Below are positions 34,163 to 41,891 of a stretch of 64,000 nt of DNA, in pieces. The notes under the pieces were generated by a model. The model searched no databases. It was given only the letters and a program-made list of their open reading frames with translations, and was not told the DNA's origin. Numbering within the stretch: the stretch's first letter is position 1; each line of letters opens with the position of its first letter. The position numbers and the translations under genes were made by a program. This DNA is from Phycisphaerales bacterium. Its GTDB lineage: Bacteria; Planctomycetota; Phycisphaerae; UBA1845; UTPLA1. The stretch lies in the NCBI GenBank assembly GCA_020639075.1, contig JACKHI010000001.1:434001-498000 (forward strand), written 5' to 3'.

Positions 34163-35005
34163 GTGCAAGTCGCAAACATCGCAAGATGGGACGTACATCA
34201 TGTCTCGCCCGATGACTCGCTGGACAAGGCGATCTCCCTCATGGAAGAGCACCGAATCCGACACCTGCCCGTCTTGGAACAGGGGAGGCCGCTTGGCATG
34301 ATCTCGGATCGAGACATTCTCCTTGCAGTCGGCTGGCGCCTCGAAGTTGATCGCGCAGCGCACCCGGGCGCCGCAAGCGTCGGACCGACGCGCGTACATG
34401 AGATCATGTCGATCCCCGCCATCCGCATTGCGCCGGACTCCTCGCCCGACGAGGCGGCGCGCACCATGATCGATGGACGGATCCACGCGCTGTTGCTTGT
34501 GCAGGAGTCGGCGCTTAAAGGCCTCGTGACGAGCACGGATCTGCTAAAGCACCTTGCCGACCTGCCCGACCAGGATCTCGACCGCCCCATCTCCGAGCGA
34601 ATGCACGTCAATCTACGCGCAATCGCCCGCACAGCCCCGCTCTATCAGGCCAGTCGGATCATCCGGGATGCTCGCATTCGCCATCTCCCCGTCCTGGACA
34701 GTGGCGAACTTGTCGGCATCCTGACGGATCGCGACCTGCGCCGCGCCTGCGGCGTCGATGCGATCGCAGATGAAATCGCACAGGAAACCGGCGATCTGTA
34801 CGTCACAGCGTCAAAGGTCGAGGACATCATGTCCGGGCCCGTTGAGACTCTCAGCGATTCAGCGAAAGTTCGAGACGCAGCCCGGCTCATGGCCACGCGG
34901 CGAATCGGTTGCGTGCCAGTTGTTCGCGGCGGAAACCTGGTCGGAATCATAACGGAAACGGATTGCCTTCGACTCCTGGCCCAACGCGGATTCGTCGATC
35001 GATGA
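34163..35005 (+). CDS. Four-CBS-domain protein
   Basis: 280 residues made almost wholly of four CBS motifs arranged as two Bateman pairs (VSPDDSLDKAISLM...GMISDRDIL; IAPDSSPDEAARTM...GLVTSTDLL; LYQASRIIRD...GILTDRDLR; AKVRDAARLM...GIITETDCL). Such modules bind AMP, ATP or related ligands and report energy state. No effector domain is attached. I prefer GTG 34163 with a perfect GGAGG 8 bases upstream over ATG 34094, which lies in the promoter. Related stand-alone CBS proteins accompany hypoxia/dormancy regulons in other bacteria (established for DosR-type sets). Confidence 0.88.
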   Translation: MQVANIARWDVHHVSPDDSLDKAISLMEEHRIRHLPVLEQGRPLGMISDRDILLAVGWRLEVDRAAHPGAASVGPTRVHEIMSIPAIRIAPDSSPDEAARTMIDGRIHALLLVQESALKGLVTSTDLLKHLADLPDQDLDRPISERMHVNLRAIARTAPLYQASRIIRDARIRHLPVLDSGELVGILTDRDLRRACGVDAIADEIAQETGDLYVTASKVEDIMSGPVETLSDSAKVRDAARLMATRRIGCVPVVRGGNLVGIITETDCLRLLAQRGFVDR

Positions 35006-35030
35006 CGTTTGGATATGGATGGGTGCCGAG

Positions 35031-36068
35031 ATGACCGATCACGCTCCCAATCGTACGACCTACGGACGCAAACAACGGCAGGCCATCTTCGATCGTTGGC
35101 GCGTCGAGATCATAAGAAACAGCAGCGACCAGCTGGCGTTGGAACAGGTGCGACAGCGCGCAATTCACGATCCACAGGTTCGGAGCGATTCTGAGATCAT
35201 GCGATGGGTCGAACAGTGTGTAAGTGAGAGGTCAAGGGAGATCGCGGGGAATCGTCCCCAGCGCCCGGACGCGGCCGAACAAGCGAGATTCGCGCGCACC
35301 ACGCAGTTCGGTGCATACGAACCGTCGCACGAGGATGTTCTGAATGTCGTGTGCCACCTTCGACTGCAGGCGCAGGAGCAACTGTCCCGGGAGGATGAGA
35401 TCGCCGCAGGATTCACGCTCAATCGGCTGACGGCGCTCCAGCAACGGTATCCCGACGTCGTCGACGCCTCAATCGTCAGGAGCTTGACGGATGCGCACAA
35501 GGCGCTCGGCGCGCGTCGGCTCACCATCGCGCGGGAGATCGAAATTGCCGCAAAACGCGCGGTCGACGCCGCATTCATCGGGAATCATGATGTCGCAGCC
35601 GCCGCAATGCGACAGATTGCGGCGCACCACATTGCGCATCCTGACATATTGAACGATGACGCTATGGACGCCATTCGACAGCGTGTCACGCTCGCCGCCG
35701 CCCACCATCAGCACGAGGATGCCGCTGTCGAACTGATGCGTCGCGAGAAAGAGGTAACCTCGGAACTTCGGGCCCTTCGTTCGGCCATACGAGAATTCCG
35801 ACACACAGCAAGGACGACGCCACACGACAGCAAAGACTATCAGTTGGCCGAGAAATCGTATCGAAAGGCCGTCCACGAAGTCCGGCATCACGATCGAGAG
35901 TGGTTGGCCGGCACCATACTGGAATTGGTGACATTGCTCGATGATTGGGAAGACCATCCTCCGAGCATCGACAAGCAAGTAGACGCCTTCGTGAACACAC
36001 TCAAATCCACGCTGCGCAAACTGCATTCCGACATTCGCAGCGCGGAACTGTCACGCAGGAACGCGTGA
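35031..36068 (+). CDS. Helical protein of unknown function
   Basis: About 345 residues, highly charged, His/Arg/Gln-rich, with no membrane or signal segments and long predicted helices (for example RREKEVTSELRALRSAIREFRH and DAFVNTLKSTLRKLHSDIR). No family recognised. It lies 25 bases after the CBS gene and is probably cotranscribed from its sigma54 promoter. An ATG at 35019 is possible; neither start has a strong ribosome site. Its setting between a nucleotide-sensing CBS protein and a ribosome hibernation factor suggests a stress or dormancy role (inference). Confidence 0.65.
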   Translation: MTDHAPNRTTYGRKQRQAIFDRWRVEIIRNSSDQLALEQVRQRAIHDPQVRSDSEIMRWVEQCVSERSREIAGNRPQRPDAAEQARFARTTQFGAYEPSHEDVLNVVCHLRLQAQEQLSREDEIAAGFTLNRLTALQQRYPDVVDASIVRSLTDAHKALGARRLTIAREIEIAAKRAVDAAFIGNHDVAAAAMRQIAAHHIAHPDILNDDAMDAIRQRVTLAAAHHQHEDAAVELMRREKEVTSELRALRSAIREFRHTARTTPHDSKDYQLAEKSYRKAVHEVRHHDREWLAGTILELVTLLDDWEDHPPSIDKQVDAFVNTLKSTLRKLHSDIRSAELSRRNA

Positions 36069-36141
36069 CTGGGAAGTACCGCCGCTCGATTTCCGTCTGC
36101 GAGTGCCTTCGATGGTCACTCGCACTTGCGGATTTTTGCGC

Positions 36142-36157
36142 AATCCTGCGCAGGATT
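36142..36157. repeat. Perfect 16-bp palindrome upstream of hibernation-factor operon
   Basis: AATCCTGCGCAGGATT is fully self-complementary. It lies about 110 bases before the sigma54 promoter at 36264, a normal distance for an enhancer-binding site, though it does not resemble the 34023 element. Confidence 0.4.
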
Positions 36158-36263
36158 CCGCTATGTCGTTAGTCAGCGTCGTGCAAATCAGCTTTGCGCG
36201 ACCTGGTCCATCAAAATACCCGAATGAAACCATCGCTCGCCGCCGAGCTCGGCATAGTGAAGT

Positions 36264-36279
36264 TGGCCCACCGATTGCA
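36264..36279 (+). promoter_or_regulatory. Sigma54 promoter of the hibernation-factor operon
   Basis: TGGCCCACCGATTGCA shows GG-N10-GC and matches TGGCAC-N5-TTGCA with one change in the -24 core (A to C). The predicted start is near 36290, 71 bases before the ATG at 36361. Confidence 0.7.
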
Positions 36280-36360
36280 TGCCTGTTTTCCAGACGCTGA
36301 AACCCGCTACCGAACGACTGTGTTCGTTCTGCGGTACTAGCATGTCTTTGGAGGCGTTCG

Positions 36361-36699
36361 ATGGTCACGAAAATCATGACGAAGGGATTCGAACTCAGTC
36401 AGGGTAAACGAAGCCTGCTGGAAGAGCGCATACTTGTCGGCGTCAGAAGATATGTCGATAGGATCAGCAGCGTCGACATTCGGTTGGAGAACTCCAGTAA
36501 CGCGAGTAATCACTGGTCGTGCGCGATCACAATCGATATCGATCGAGGTCCGCAGATCGACGTCGCGGCCCAGTCAGACGAACGCGAGGATTCCATCGAG
36601 AAAGCAGTTCATCGCGCGAAGGACAGACTTCGAAAGACACTGGGAGAGAAGAGCCCCCTTCACGATTCACTGCGCCACAGACCGGCGATGACATCATGA
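36361..36699 (+). CDS. hpf: Short ribosome hibernation factor (HPF/RaiA family)
   Basis: A 112-residue S30AE-domain protein: KGFELSQGKRSLLEERI, VRRYVDRISSVDIRLENS and CAITIDIDRGPQIDV, then a helix of DSIEKAVHRAKDRLRKTL. Such proteins bind the 30S A/P site and inactivate ribosomes during starvation or anoxia. It lacks the C-terminal dimerisation domain of long HPF, so it is a short form. GGAGG lies 6 bases before the ATG. It is under a sigma54 promoter, which is unusual unless part of a dedicated stress regulon. Confidence 0.85.
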   Translation: MVTKIMTKGFELSQGKRSLLEERILVGVRRYVDRISSVDIRLENSSNASNHWSCAITIDIDRGPQIDVAAQSDEREDSIEKAVHRAKDRLRKTLGEKSPLHDSLRHRPAMTS

Positions 36700-36751
36700 C
36701 GCGTCCATGCGGCGTTTCCATTTAACAGGCACAAACATTCAGGAGAGCCTG

Positions 36752-37072
36752 ATGACACAAACGCTTGATCAACGACTTCGCCAGAGAATCTGCCCGAATT
36801 GCGTTCGCCGAACGAGGGACGGAGGTTGCAGCCTACCCGCGGATCGCCCGTGTTCCCTCTTTGCCAACCTCGATGAGATTGTGGAGATTGTCCGGGAAAC
36901 GAGATCCAAACGTATCGATCCGTACGTCGACACGTTGAGACACCGCGTGTGCGACGCCTGCCATTTTCAAAACGACCACGGCCGCTGCCCATGCCGTGAA
37001 GACGTGGATTGCGCGCTGGACACTTACTATCCTCTGATTGTGGAGGAAATCGAGAGGTACTTGAACCTGTGA
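36752..37072 (+). CDS. Small Cys-rich protein
   Basis: A 106-residue protein with eleven cysteines in a fixed layout: CPNCVRRTRDGGCSLPADRPC near the N-terminus and CDACHFQNDHGRCPCREDVDC near the C-terminus, separated by a helix (LFANLDEIVEIVRETRS). I recall similar small proteins beside redox and stress genes of anaerobes, but no function is known to me. The spacing suits one or two iron-sulfur clusters or zinc sites. AGGAG lies 6-7 bases before the ATG. It follows the hibernation factor by 52 bases and is probably in its operon. Confidence 0.75.
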   Translation: MTQTLDQRLRQRICPNCVRRTRDGGCSLPADRPCSLFANLDEIVEIVRETRSKRIDPYVDTLRHRVCDACHFQNDHGRCPCREDVDCALDTYYPLIVEEIERYLNL

Positions 37073-37211
37073 TCGGGAAGCTCACTGATTGGCCGTCGCG
37101 TCATGTCGATGCGCTTCGCGTTGCACGGCTGATGCCGCTTGCGTCGTATGCATCAGACCGAATCTGTAATGACCGGGCCACGCCGCACGCCACGATCGAG
37201 GAGATCTGAAA

Positions 37212-38513
37212 ATGTCGTCGAACCGAGAACGCCAACCCTCCGAGAAGCGCGCCCATTTGCGCACACGCATGATTCACGGTCTATCCACATCGCAGCATTG
37301 GGAATACGGACATCATGTCGTGCCTCCGATGACGAGTTCCGCAACTTTCCGACTGGATTCCGTTGCTCGCGGAGCTCAGGGATTCAATGACTTCGCCCAC
37401 GACGCCGACGAATCGCACGACCTCGTTTACATCTACGATCGGCTCGACGAACCCACCCGCGGCATGCTTGAAGAGAATCTGGCTTCCGCCGAAGGCGGGG
37501 ACTCGGCCCTGTGCTTCTCATCGGGTATGGCTGCGATCTCGGGCATCGTTCAATGCCTGCTTCAACAGGGCGAAGGTCTCATCAGCCATCATGTCGTCTA
37601 TGGTTGCACGTACTCCCTGTTCACGAACTGGCTCCCGCGGTACGGCATCGGCGTCGATTTCACGGATATGACGAATCCGGACGCGCTGCGCTCGTCCATC
37701 AGTCCGCGCACCCGCGTCATTTATTTCGAAACGCCCGTCAACCCCGACATGACGCTGATCGACATGGAGGCCGTCAGCGACGTCGTCAGTGATGTCAACC
37801 GCAAGCGCGACGAATCGCAGCGGATTCGCGTCGTCGTCGACAACACGTTCGCGACGCCCGTTTGCCAACGGCCGCTCGAGTTCGGAGTGGACGTCGTCTG
37901 CCATTCGCTCACGAAGGGGATCGGCGGATTCGGAACCGACATCGGCGGCGTCGTCGTCATGCCGAACGAACTGAGAAACCGCATGCTGCTCTACCGCAAG
38001 GATTTCGGCGGCGTGCTGTCGCCAAAAGCTGCGTGGGCCACGCTTGTCTATGGGCTTCCCTCCCTCGCCACGCGCATGGCTAACTACCAAAAAACGGCGC
38101 ACCACGTCGCGAAGTACCTGTCGCAACATCCGAAGGTGGAGAAAGTCCTCTATCCCGGCATCGAGTCTTTCCCTCAGTTCGCGCTCGCGAAAAAGCAAAT
38201 GCGCGACCCGAAGGGTCGATTCTCGCCCGGGAGCATGCTCTATTTCATCCTGAAAGACGCCGATCCCGAAGGTAAGAAGGGATCGCGATTCGTAGACCAT
38301 GTCGCACAAAACGCGTACTCGATCAGTCTCGCCGTCAGCCTGGGTCAGATCAAGACCCTCATCGAGTGCCCTTTCAACATGACGCACTCGTCACTGCCGC
38401 CCGAAGAGAAGGCTAGACACGGCGTTGTCCCCGGAGGAATCCGATTGAGTTGCGGTCTCGAGGATTGGGAGGACATTGTCGCGGATCTTGATGAAGCCAT
38501 GAAGATCATCTGA
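37212..38513 (+). CDS. Cys/Met metabolism PLP-dependent enzyme
   Basis: 433 residues of the cystathionine gamma-synthase/methionine gamma-lyase family. It has FSSGMAAISGIV, the VVYGCTYSLF phosphate-region Tyr, VVDNTFATP with the PLP-pyridine Asp, and HSLTKGIGGFG with the Schiff-base Lys235, ending GGIRLSCGLED. The substrate (methionine, homocysteine or cystathionine) cannot be fixed from sequence. AGGAG lies about 9 bases before the ATG. It is 139 bases after the Cys-rich gene, so it may share that operon or have its own promoter. Confidence 0.88.
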   Translation: MSSNRERQPSEKRAHLRTRMIHGLSTSQHWEYGHHVVPPMTSSATFRLDSVARGAQGFNDFAHDADESHDLVYIYDRLDEPTRGMLEENLASAEGGDSALCFSSGMAAISGIVQCLLQQGEGLISHHVVYGCTYSLFTNWLPRYGIGVDFTDMTNPDALRSSISPRTRVIYFETPVNPDMTLIDMEAVSDVVSDVNRKRDESQRIRVVVDNTFATPVCQRPLEFGVDVVCHSLTKGIGGFGTDIGGVVVMPNELRNRMLLYRKDFGGVLSPKAAWATLVYGLPSLATRMANYQKTAHHVAKYLSQHPKVEKVLYPGIESFPQFALAKKQMRDPKGRFSPGSMLYFILKDADPEGKKGSRFVDHVAQNAYSISLAVSLGQIKTLIECPFNMTHSSLPPEEKARHGVVPGGIRLSCGLEDWEDIVADLDEAMKII

Positions 38514-38531
38514 TCCGAATCCGCCTGGTGT

Positions 38532-39209
38532 TTACCCGCGGGCCGCGAATCCGACGATCCCGCTCAATGCGAACTTCGTGATGAGCCCGGCGAGTTTCGG
38601 CACATCCGCCGCGCGCTCCGGCGGAGGGTACCCAAACCGCTTTAGCGCCTCTTTCCCGAGATCGTGAAACACGCACAGCCCGATGACAAAGTTCGCGCAC
38701 TGACCGCGAAGCCGTGGCGAATTCGCGCCGCCCAGCAGTGCCGCGACGATTCGCTCCAACTCGCAGCGCAACGGTTTCATCACATTCTCGACAAGCTCGT
38801 CGAGCACGGCCGTCGGCGATCGCAATTCGCGAGAAATCAGCTGCCCTGCGTATGGATGCGCCCCCCGGCGAACAAGCATGATCCGCAACATCTGCTCGAT
38901 CGCTCGTTCGAGCGCGACCGCCGGATCATCGCCCGCCTCAAACTTCGGAAATGGCTCCTGCTCAAGAAACCCCTTATGGGAACGCACGACGACCGCCCGA
39001 TACAAGCCCTCCTTGCTTCCGAAATGATGCCGAACGGCCGCGATGTTCACGCCGGCAGCCCGACAGATCTCCCGGACATTCGCCTCCTCGAACCCCTTCG
39101 CCGCGAACAACCGCCCCGCCGCATCCATGAGGCGCTCCTGCGTATCTAGCGCGTCCCGTCGGGTTGAAACGCGCGGTCTCGATGGGGTCCGCCGTGTCTT
39201 CTTCGCCAT
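38532..39209 (-). CDS. cecR: TetR-family regulator, CecR-like
   Basis: A 225-residue repressor. The N-terminal helix-turn-helix is DTQERLMDAAGRLFAAKGFEEANVREICRAAGVNIAAVRHHFGSKEGLYRAV. The C-terminal domain matches the DUF1956 group of E. coli CecR (YbiH), which in E. coli heads the ybhGFSR genes. Here it is divergent from an outer-membrane factor plus ybhGFSR-like genes, the same association, so it should repress that exporter and itself. Its promoter (TTGATT-17-TATCCT) ends 6 bases before the ATG. Confidence 0.88.
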   Translation of the reverse strand: MAKKTRRTPSRPRVSTRRDALDTQERLMDAAGRLFAAKGFEEANVREICRAAGVNIAAVRHHFGSKEGLYRAVVVRSHKGFLEQEPFPKFEAGDDPAVALERAIEQMLRIMLVRRGAHPYAGQLISRELRSPTAVLDELVENVMKPLRCELERIVAALLGGANSPRLRGQCANFVIGLCVFHDLGKEALKRFGYPPPERAADVPKLAGLITKFALSGIVGFAARG

Positions 39210-39215
39210 ACGGAT

Positions 39216-39244
39216 AGGATACGCCCCTCGCCGTCACAAATCAA
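39216..39244 (-). promoter_or_regulatory. Promoter of the CecR-like gene
   Basis: TTGATT (39244-39239), 17-base spacer, TATCCT (39221-39216); the ATG at 39209 begins 6 bases later, so the message would be leaderless. Confidence 0.6.
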
Positions 39245-39256
39245 ACGCGCGATTGA
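39241..39256. promoter_or_regulatory. Operator 1 for the CecR-like repressor (candidate)
   Basis: TCAAACGCGCGATTGA is a near-palindrome, identical at 13 of 16 positions to the perfect palindrome at 39292. It overlaps both divergent -35 boxes, so binding would block both promoters. Confidence 0.6.
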
Positions 39257-39281
39257 CTTCCACCAACAGGCCCGTTATACT
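39253..39281 (+). promoter_or_regulatory. Promoter of the exporter operon
   Basis: TTGACT (39253-39258), 17-base spacer, TATACT (39276-39281): close to the sigma70 consensus, with start predicted near 39288 and the ATG at 39316. Confidence 0.8.
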
Positions 39282-39291
39282 CGGAAGGAAT

Positions 39292-39307
39292 TCAAACACG
39301 TGTTTGA
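39292..39307. promoter_or_regulatory. Operator 2 for the CecR-like repressor (candidate)
   Basis: TCAAACACGTGTTTGA is a perfect 16-bp palindrome just after the predicted transcription start. It resembles operator 1, with centres 51 bases apart. Confidence 0.65.
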
Positions 39308-39315
39308 GATATGAC

Positions 39316-40824
39316 ATGGCCCTATCGCGACACCTGCACTTGACTCACGGGCGGCTCGCGGCGTCCCTGCTACTCGTCATCGTCGGCTGCACTTCGAACA
39401 GGCAGATGCAGACCGATGCGATGGACGCCCGCGCACGTGCGCCTTGGCGCACGCCGATCGAGGGCGCGTCCGATCCGCGAGCGGACGAATTGCATTGGTG
39501 GAATCGCTTCAACGACCCGATTCTCGGCGACCTCGTGCAGCGCGCCTTGAAAGCCAACCTTGATCTGGCCGCCGCCCGGCAACGCATCGTCCAGGCACAG
39601 GCCCGGCGCGGCGTCGTCAACGCAGATCGCCTGCCGAAAATCGACTTCGAAGCGAGTCATCAACGCGCCGGTGCGGGGGACGACGCGCTCGGCTTCGCTG
39701 CACCGCCGCCCGGGTTCGAAACCCATCTCTTCGCGGCCGGCATCGTCGCAGGATGGGAAGTGGACCTTTGGGGCCGCGTTCAACGACTCGTCGATGCCGC
39801 TGATGCCGACGCAGCCGTCGCCGTTGAAGACTATCGCGACGCCGCCGTCTCACTCCTCGGCGAACTCGCCCTTGCCTACATCGACACACGAACGCTCGAC
39901 GTCCGAATCGATCTGATCGAAAAAAATGTCGCGATTCAACGTCGCACCCTGGAACTTGCGGAAGCTCGCCTCAGAGCCGGCAACGGGCCGGAACTCGACG
40001 TCACGCAATCGCGACGCCTGCTGCGGCGCACCCTTGCACGCGTTCCCGAGTTGCGTCGAGCCAGAACCGTCGCCGAGAATCGCATCGCAATCCTCGTCGG
40101 TGAACGACCTCAAGCGAACCTGATTCCATCCGGCAGCGTTCCTCAAACACCCCTGCCGATCAACACCGGACTCCCAGCCGATCTGATCACCAGGCGCAAC
40201 GACATACGCCGCGCCAGTTGGGCGTATCGAGCCGCACTGGCCCGCACTGATGCGGCCGATCTTGAACGACTTCCCCGACTCACTCTCAGCGGGTCCTTTC
40301 GGCTTTCGTCCGATGACATCGCCCGATTCGGCAATCAGGCGTATATTTACTCCTTCGGTCCGCAGATCAGTTTCCCGCTTCTCGACGGCCATCGCATCGA
40401 CGCAAACGTCCGGTTGAATGAGTCATTGGCTGAGCAAGCGCGGCTTTCATTGGAGCAGACGCTCCTTCGCGCCATCGAAGAAGTCGAAAACGCCAGTGCC
40501 GGCTACGCGAGAAAACGCGAGCAGATTCAGGAACTTGAAAAAGCGGTCGCTGCCGCCGAACGCAGCGCCATCCTTGCGGAGGAACTCTATAAGTCCGGCC
40601 TGCGCGACCTTTCTCAACTGCTCGATACTCAACGCGAACTCGTCGCTGTGCAGGACGATCTCGCCGTCGCGCGACAGGATCTCCTGGCACAGATGATCCG
40701 CCTCTACCGAGCACTCGGCGGAGGTTGGAAGGCCATCGACCTAGACGGAATCGTCAAGCCGCTATCCGGCACACCTCCTGAATCAACGACCAAATCTGCA
40801 ACAAAGCGTGACAGGGAGGAATGA
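39316..40824 (+). CDS. NodT-family outer-membrane efflux lipoprotein
   Basis: A 502-residue TolC-like outer-membrane factor. The signal peptide ends in a lipobox (LVIVGC), followed by the NodT-typical WWNRFNDPILGDLVQRALKANLDLAAARQRI and paired repeats of coiled coil and beta strands (YIDTRTLDVRIDLIEKNVAIQRRTLELAEARLRAGNG...). Completes a tripartite exporter with the downstream adaptor and ABC genes. The start at 39316 is chosen because the longer frame runs into the divergent regulator gene and its promoter. Confidence 0.92.
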   Translation: MALSRHLHLTHGRLAASLLLVIVGCTSNRQMQTDAMDARARAPWRTPIEGASDPRADELHWWNRFNDPILGDLVQRALKANLDLAAARQRIVQAQARRGVVNADRLPKIDFEASHQRAGAGDDALGFAAPPPGFETHLFAAGIVAGWEVDLWGRVQRLVDAADADAAVAVEDYRDAAVSLLGELALAYIDTRTLDVRIDLIEKNVAIQRRTLELAEARLRAGNGPELDVTQSRRLLRRTLARVPELRRARTVAENRIAILVGERPQANLIPSGSVPQTPLPINTGLPADLITRRNDIRRASWAYRAALARTDAADLERLPRLTLSGSFRLSSDDIARFGNQAYIYSFGPQISFPLLDGHRIDANVRLNESLAEQARLSLEQTLLRAIEEVENASAGYARKREQIQELEKAVAAAERSAILAEELYKSGLRDLSQLLDTQRELVAVQDDLAVARQDLLAQMIRLYRALGGGWKAIDLDGIVKPLSGTPPESTTKSATKRDREE

Positions 40825-40826
40825 TC

Positions 40827-41891
40827 GTGAAGAAAATCGGCATCCTGCTTCTGATCATCGTCGCTGCGGCCGGAGGCGCCTTTGGTTACTCGCTTTGGAC
40901 CGCGGAAAATGCACAATCGCAGCACGACGCATTACTGCTTTACGGCAACGTCGAAATTCGCGACACCGAGATCGCATTCAACGGCGAAGGCCGCATCGTT
41001 GAAGTTCTCGTGGAGGAAGGTGATCGGGTCGGGCACGGGCAATTGATCGCAAGGTTGGAGACCGACAGGCTGGACGCGGAAATCGCTCGGGCAGACGCGG
41101 AAATCGAAGCCCAGTCGCAGGTCCTGAAGCGACTTGAATCGGGAACGCGGAAACAGGAAATCGAACAGGCCCGCGCCAATGTCGCCGCCGCCGAGGCCCG
41201 TGCCAAGAACGCCCAGCGTATCGTCGATCGTGTTCGCGATACATCGACCATGGGCGCTTCCAGCGAACAGGACATGGACGACGCGCTCGCCCAACTTGAA
41301 GTCGAACGTGCCGCCCTCGACGTTCGCAAGCAAGAGCTTGATCTCGCCGTCGAAGGTCCACGCATCGAAGACGTCGCCGAGGCGCGGGCCCGACTCGCAT
41401 CGCGTCGCGCCGATCGGGAATTGCTTGACCGGCGATTGAACGACGCATCCCTCAAGTCACCTTCTGCCGGGATCATCCAGAATCGCATCCTCGAACCGGG
41501 TGAATTCGCGACGCCTGCCCGCCCCGTCGTCTCCATTGCTCTGGAGGACCCCAAATGGATCCGCACTTTCATCCCGGAGCCCGATCTCGGAAAAGTCCAC
41601 GAAGGTATGAAGGCGAAAGTCCACAGCGACTCATTCCCCGGCATCGCGTTCGATGGATGGGTCGGCTTCATCTCTCCGATCGCGGAGTTCACGCCGAAGG
41701 CCGTACAGACGACTGACCTGCGTACGCAACTCGTCTTTGAGATCCGCGTCTTCGTCAAGGATCCCGCCAATCAACTTCGACTTGGCCAGCCTGTCACTGT
41801 CAGCATCGATCGTGACGCAAGCATGCCGCCTGACGCACACGATCCAGCTTCAACTCCGACCTCGCAGGCATCCGACAAAGGCCCGAAATGA
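40827..41891 (+). CDS. ybhG: HlyD-type periplasmic adaptor (YbhG-like)
   Basis: About 354 residues with one N-terminal membrane anchor (IGILLLIIVAAAGGAFGY), a lipoyl half-motif, a long coiled coil (residues about 80-190, Ala/Glu/Arg-rich) and a beta-barrel region. It bridges the inner-membrane ABC unit and the outer-membrane factor. GGAGGA at 40815-40820 is too close to ATG 40821 but ideally placed for GTG 40827, so I take the GTG. The upstream stop overlaps this region. Confidence 0.9.
   Translation: MKKIGILLLIIVAAAGGAFGYSLWTAENAQSQHDALLLYGNVEIRDTEIAFNGEGRIVEVLVEEGDRVGHGQLIARLETDRLDAEIARADAEIEAQSQVLKRLESGTRKQEIEQARANVAAAEARAKNAQRIVDRVRDTSTMGASSEQDMDDALAQLEVERAALDVRKQELDLAVEGPRIEDVAEARARLASRRADRELLDRRLNDASLKSPSAGIIQNRILEPGEFATPARPVVSIALEDPKWIRTFIPEPDLGKVHEGMKAKVHSDSFPGIAFDGWVGFISPIAEFTPKAVQTTDLRTQLVFEIRVFVKDPANQLRLGQPVTVSIDRDASMPPDAHDPASTPTSQASDKGPK

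Noticed and set aside
36051..36377. Minus-strand 108-codon frame between the helical protein and HPF
   Set aside because: It would overlap the sigma54 promoter and the start of hpf, and shows no recognisable features.
37081..37211. Sigma54 promoter before the PLP-enzyme gene
   Set aside because: TGGCCGTCGCGTCATG and ACGGCTGATGCCGCTTGC were inspected; neither has GG and GC 10 bases apart, so no -24/-12 site is claimed there.
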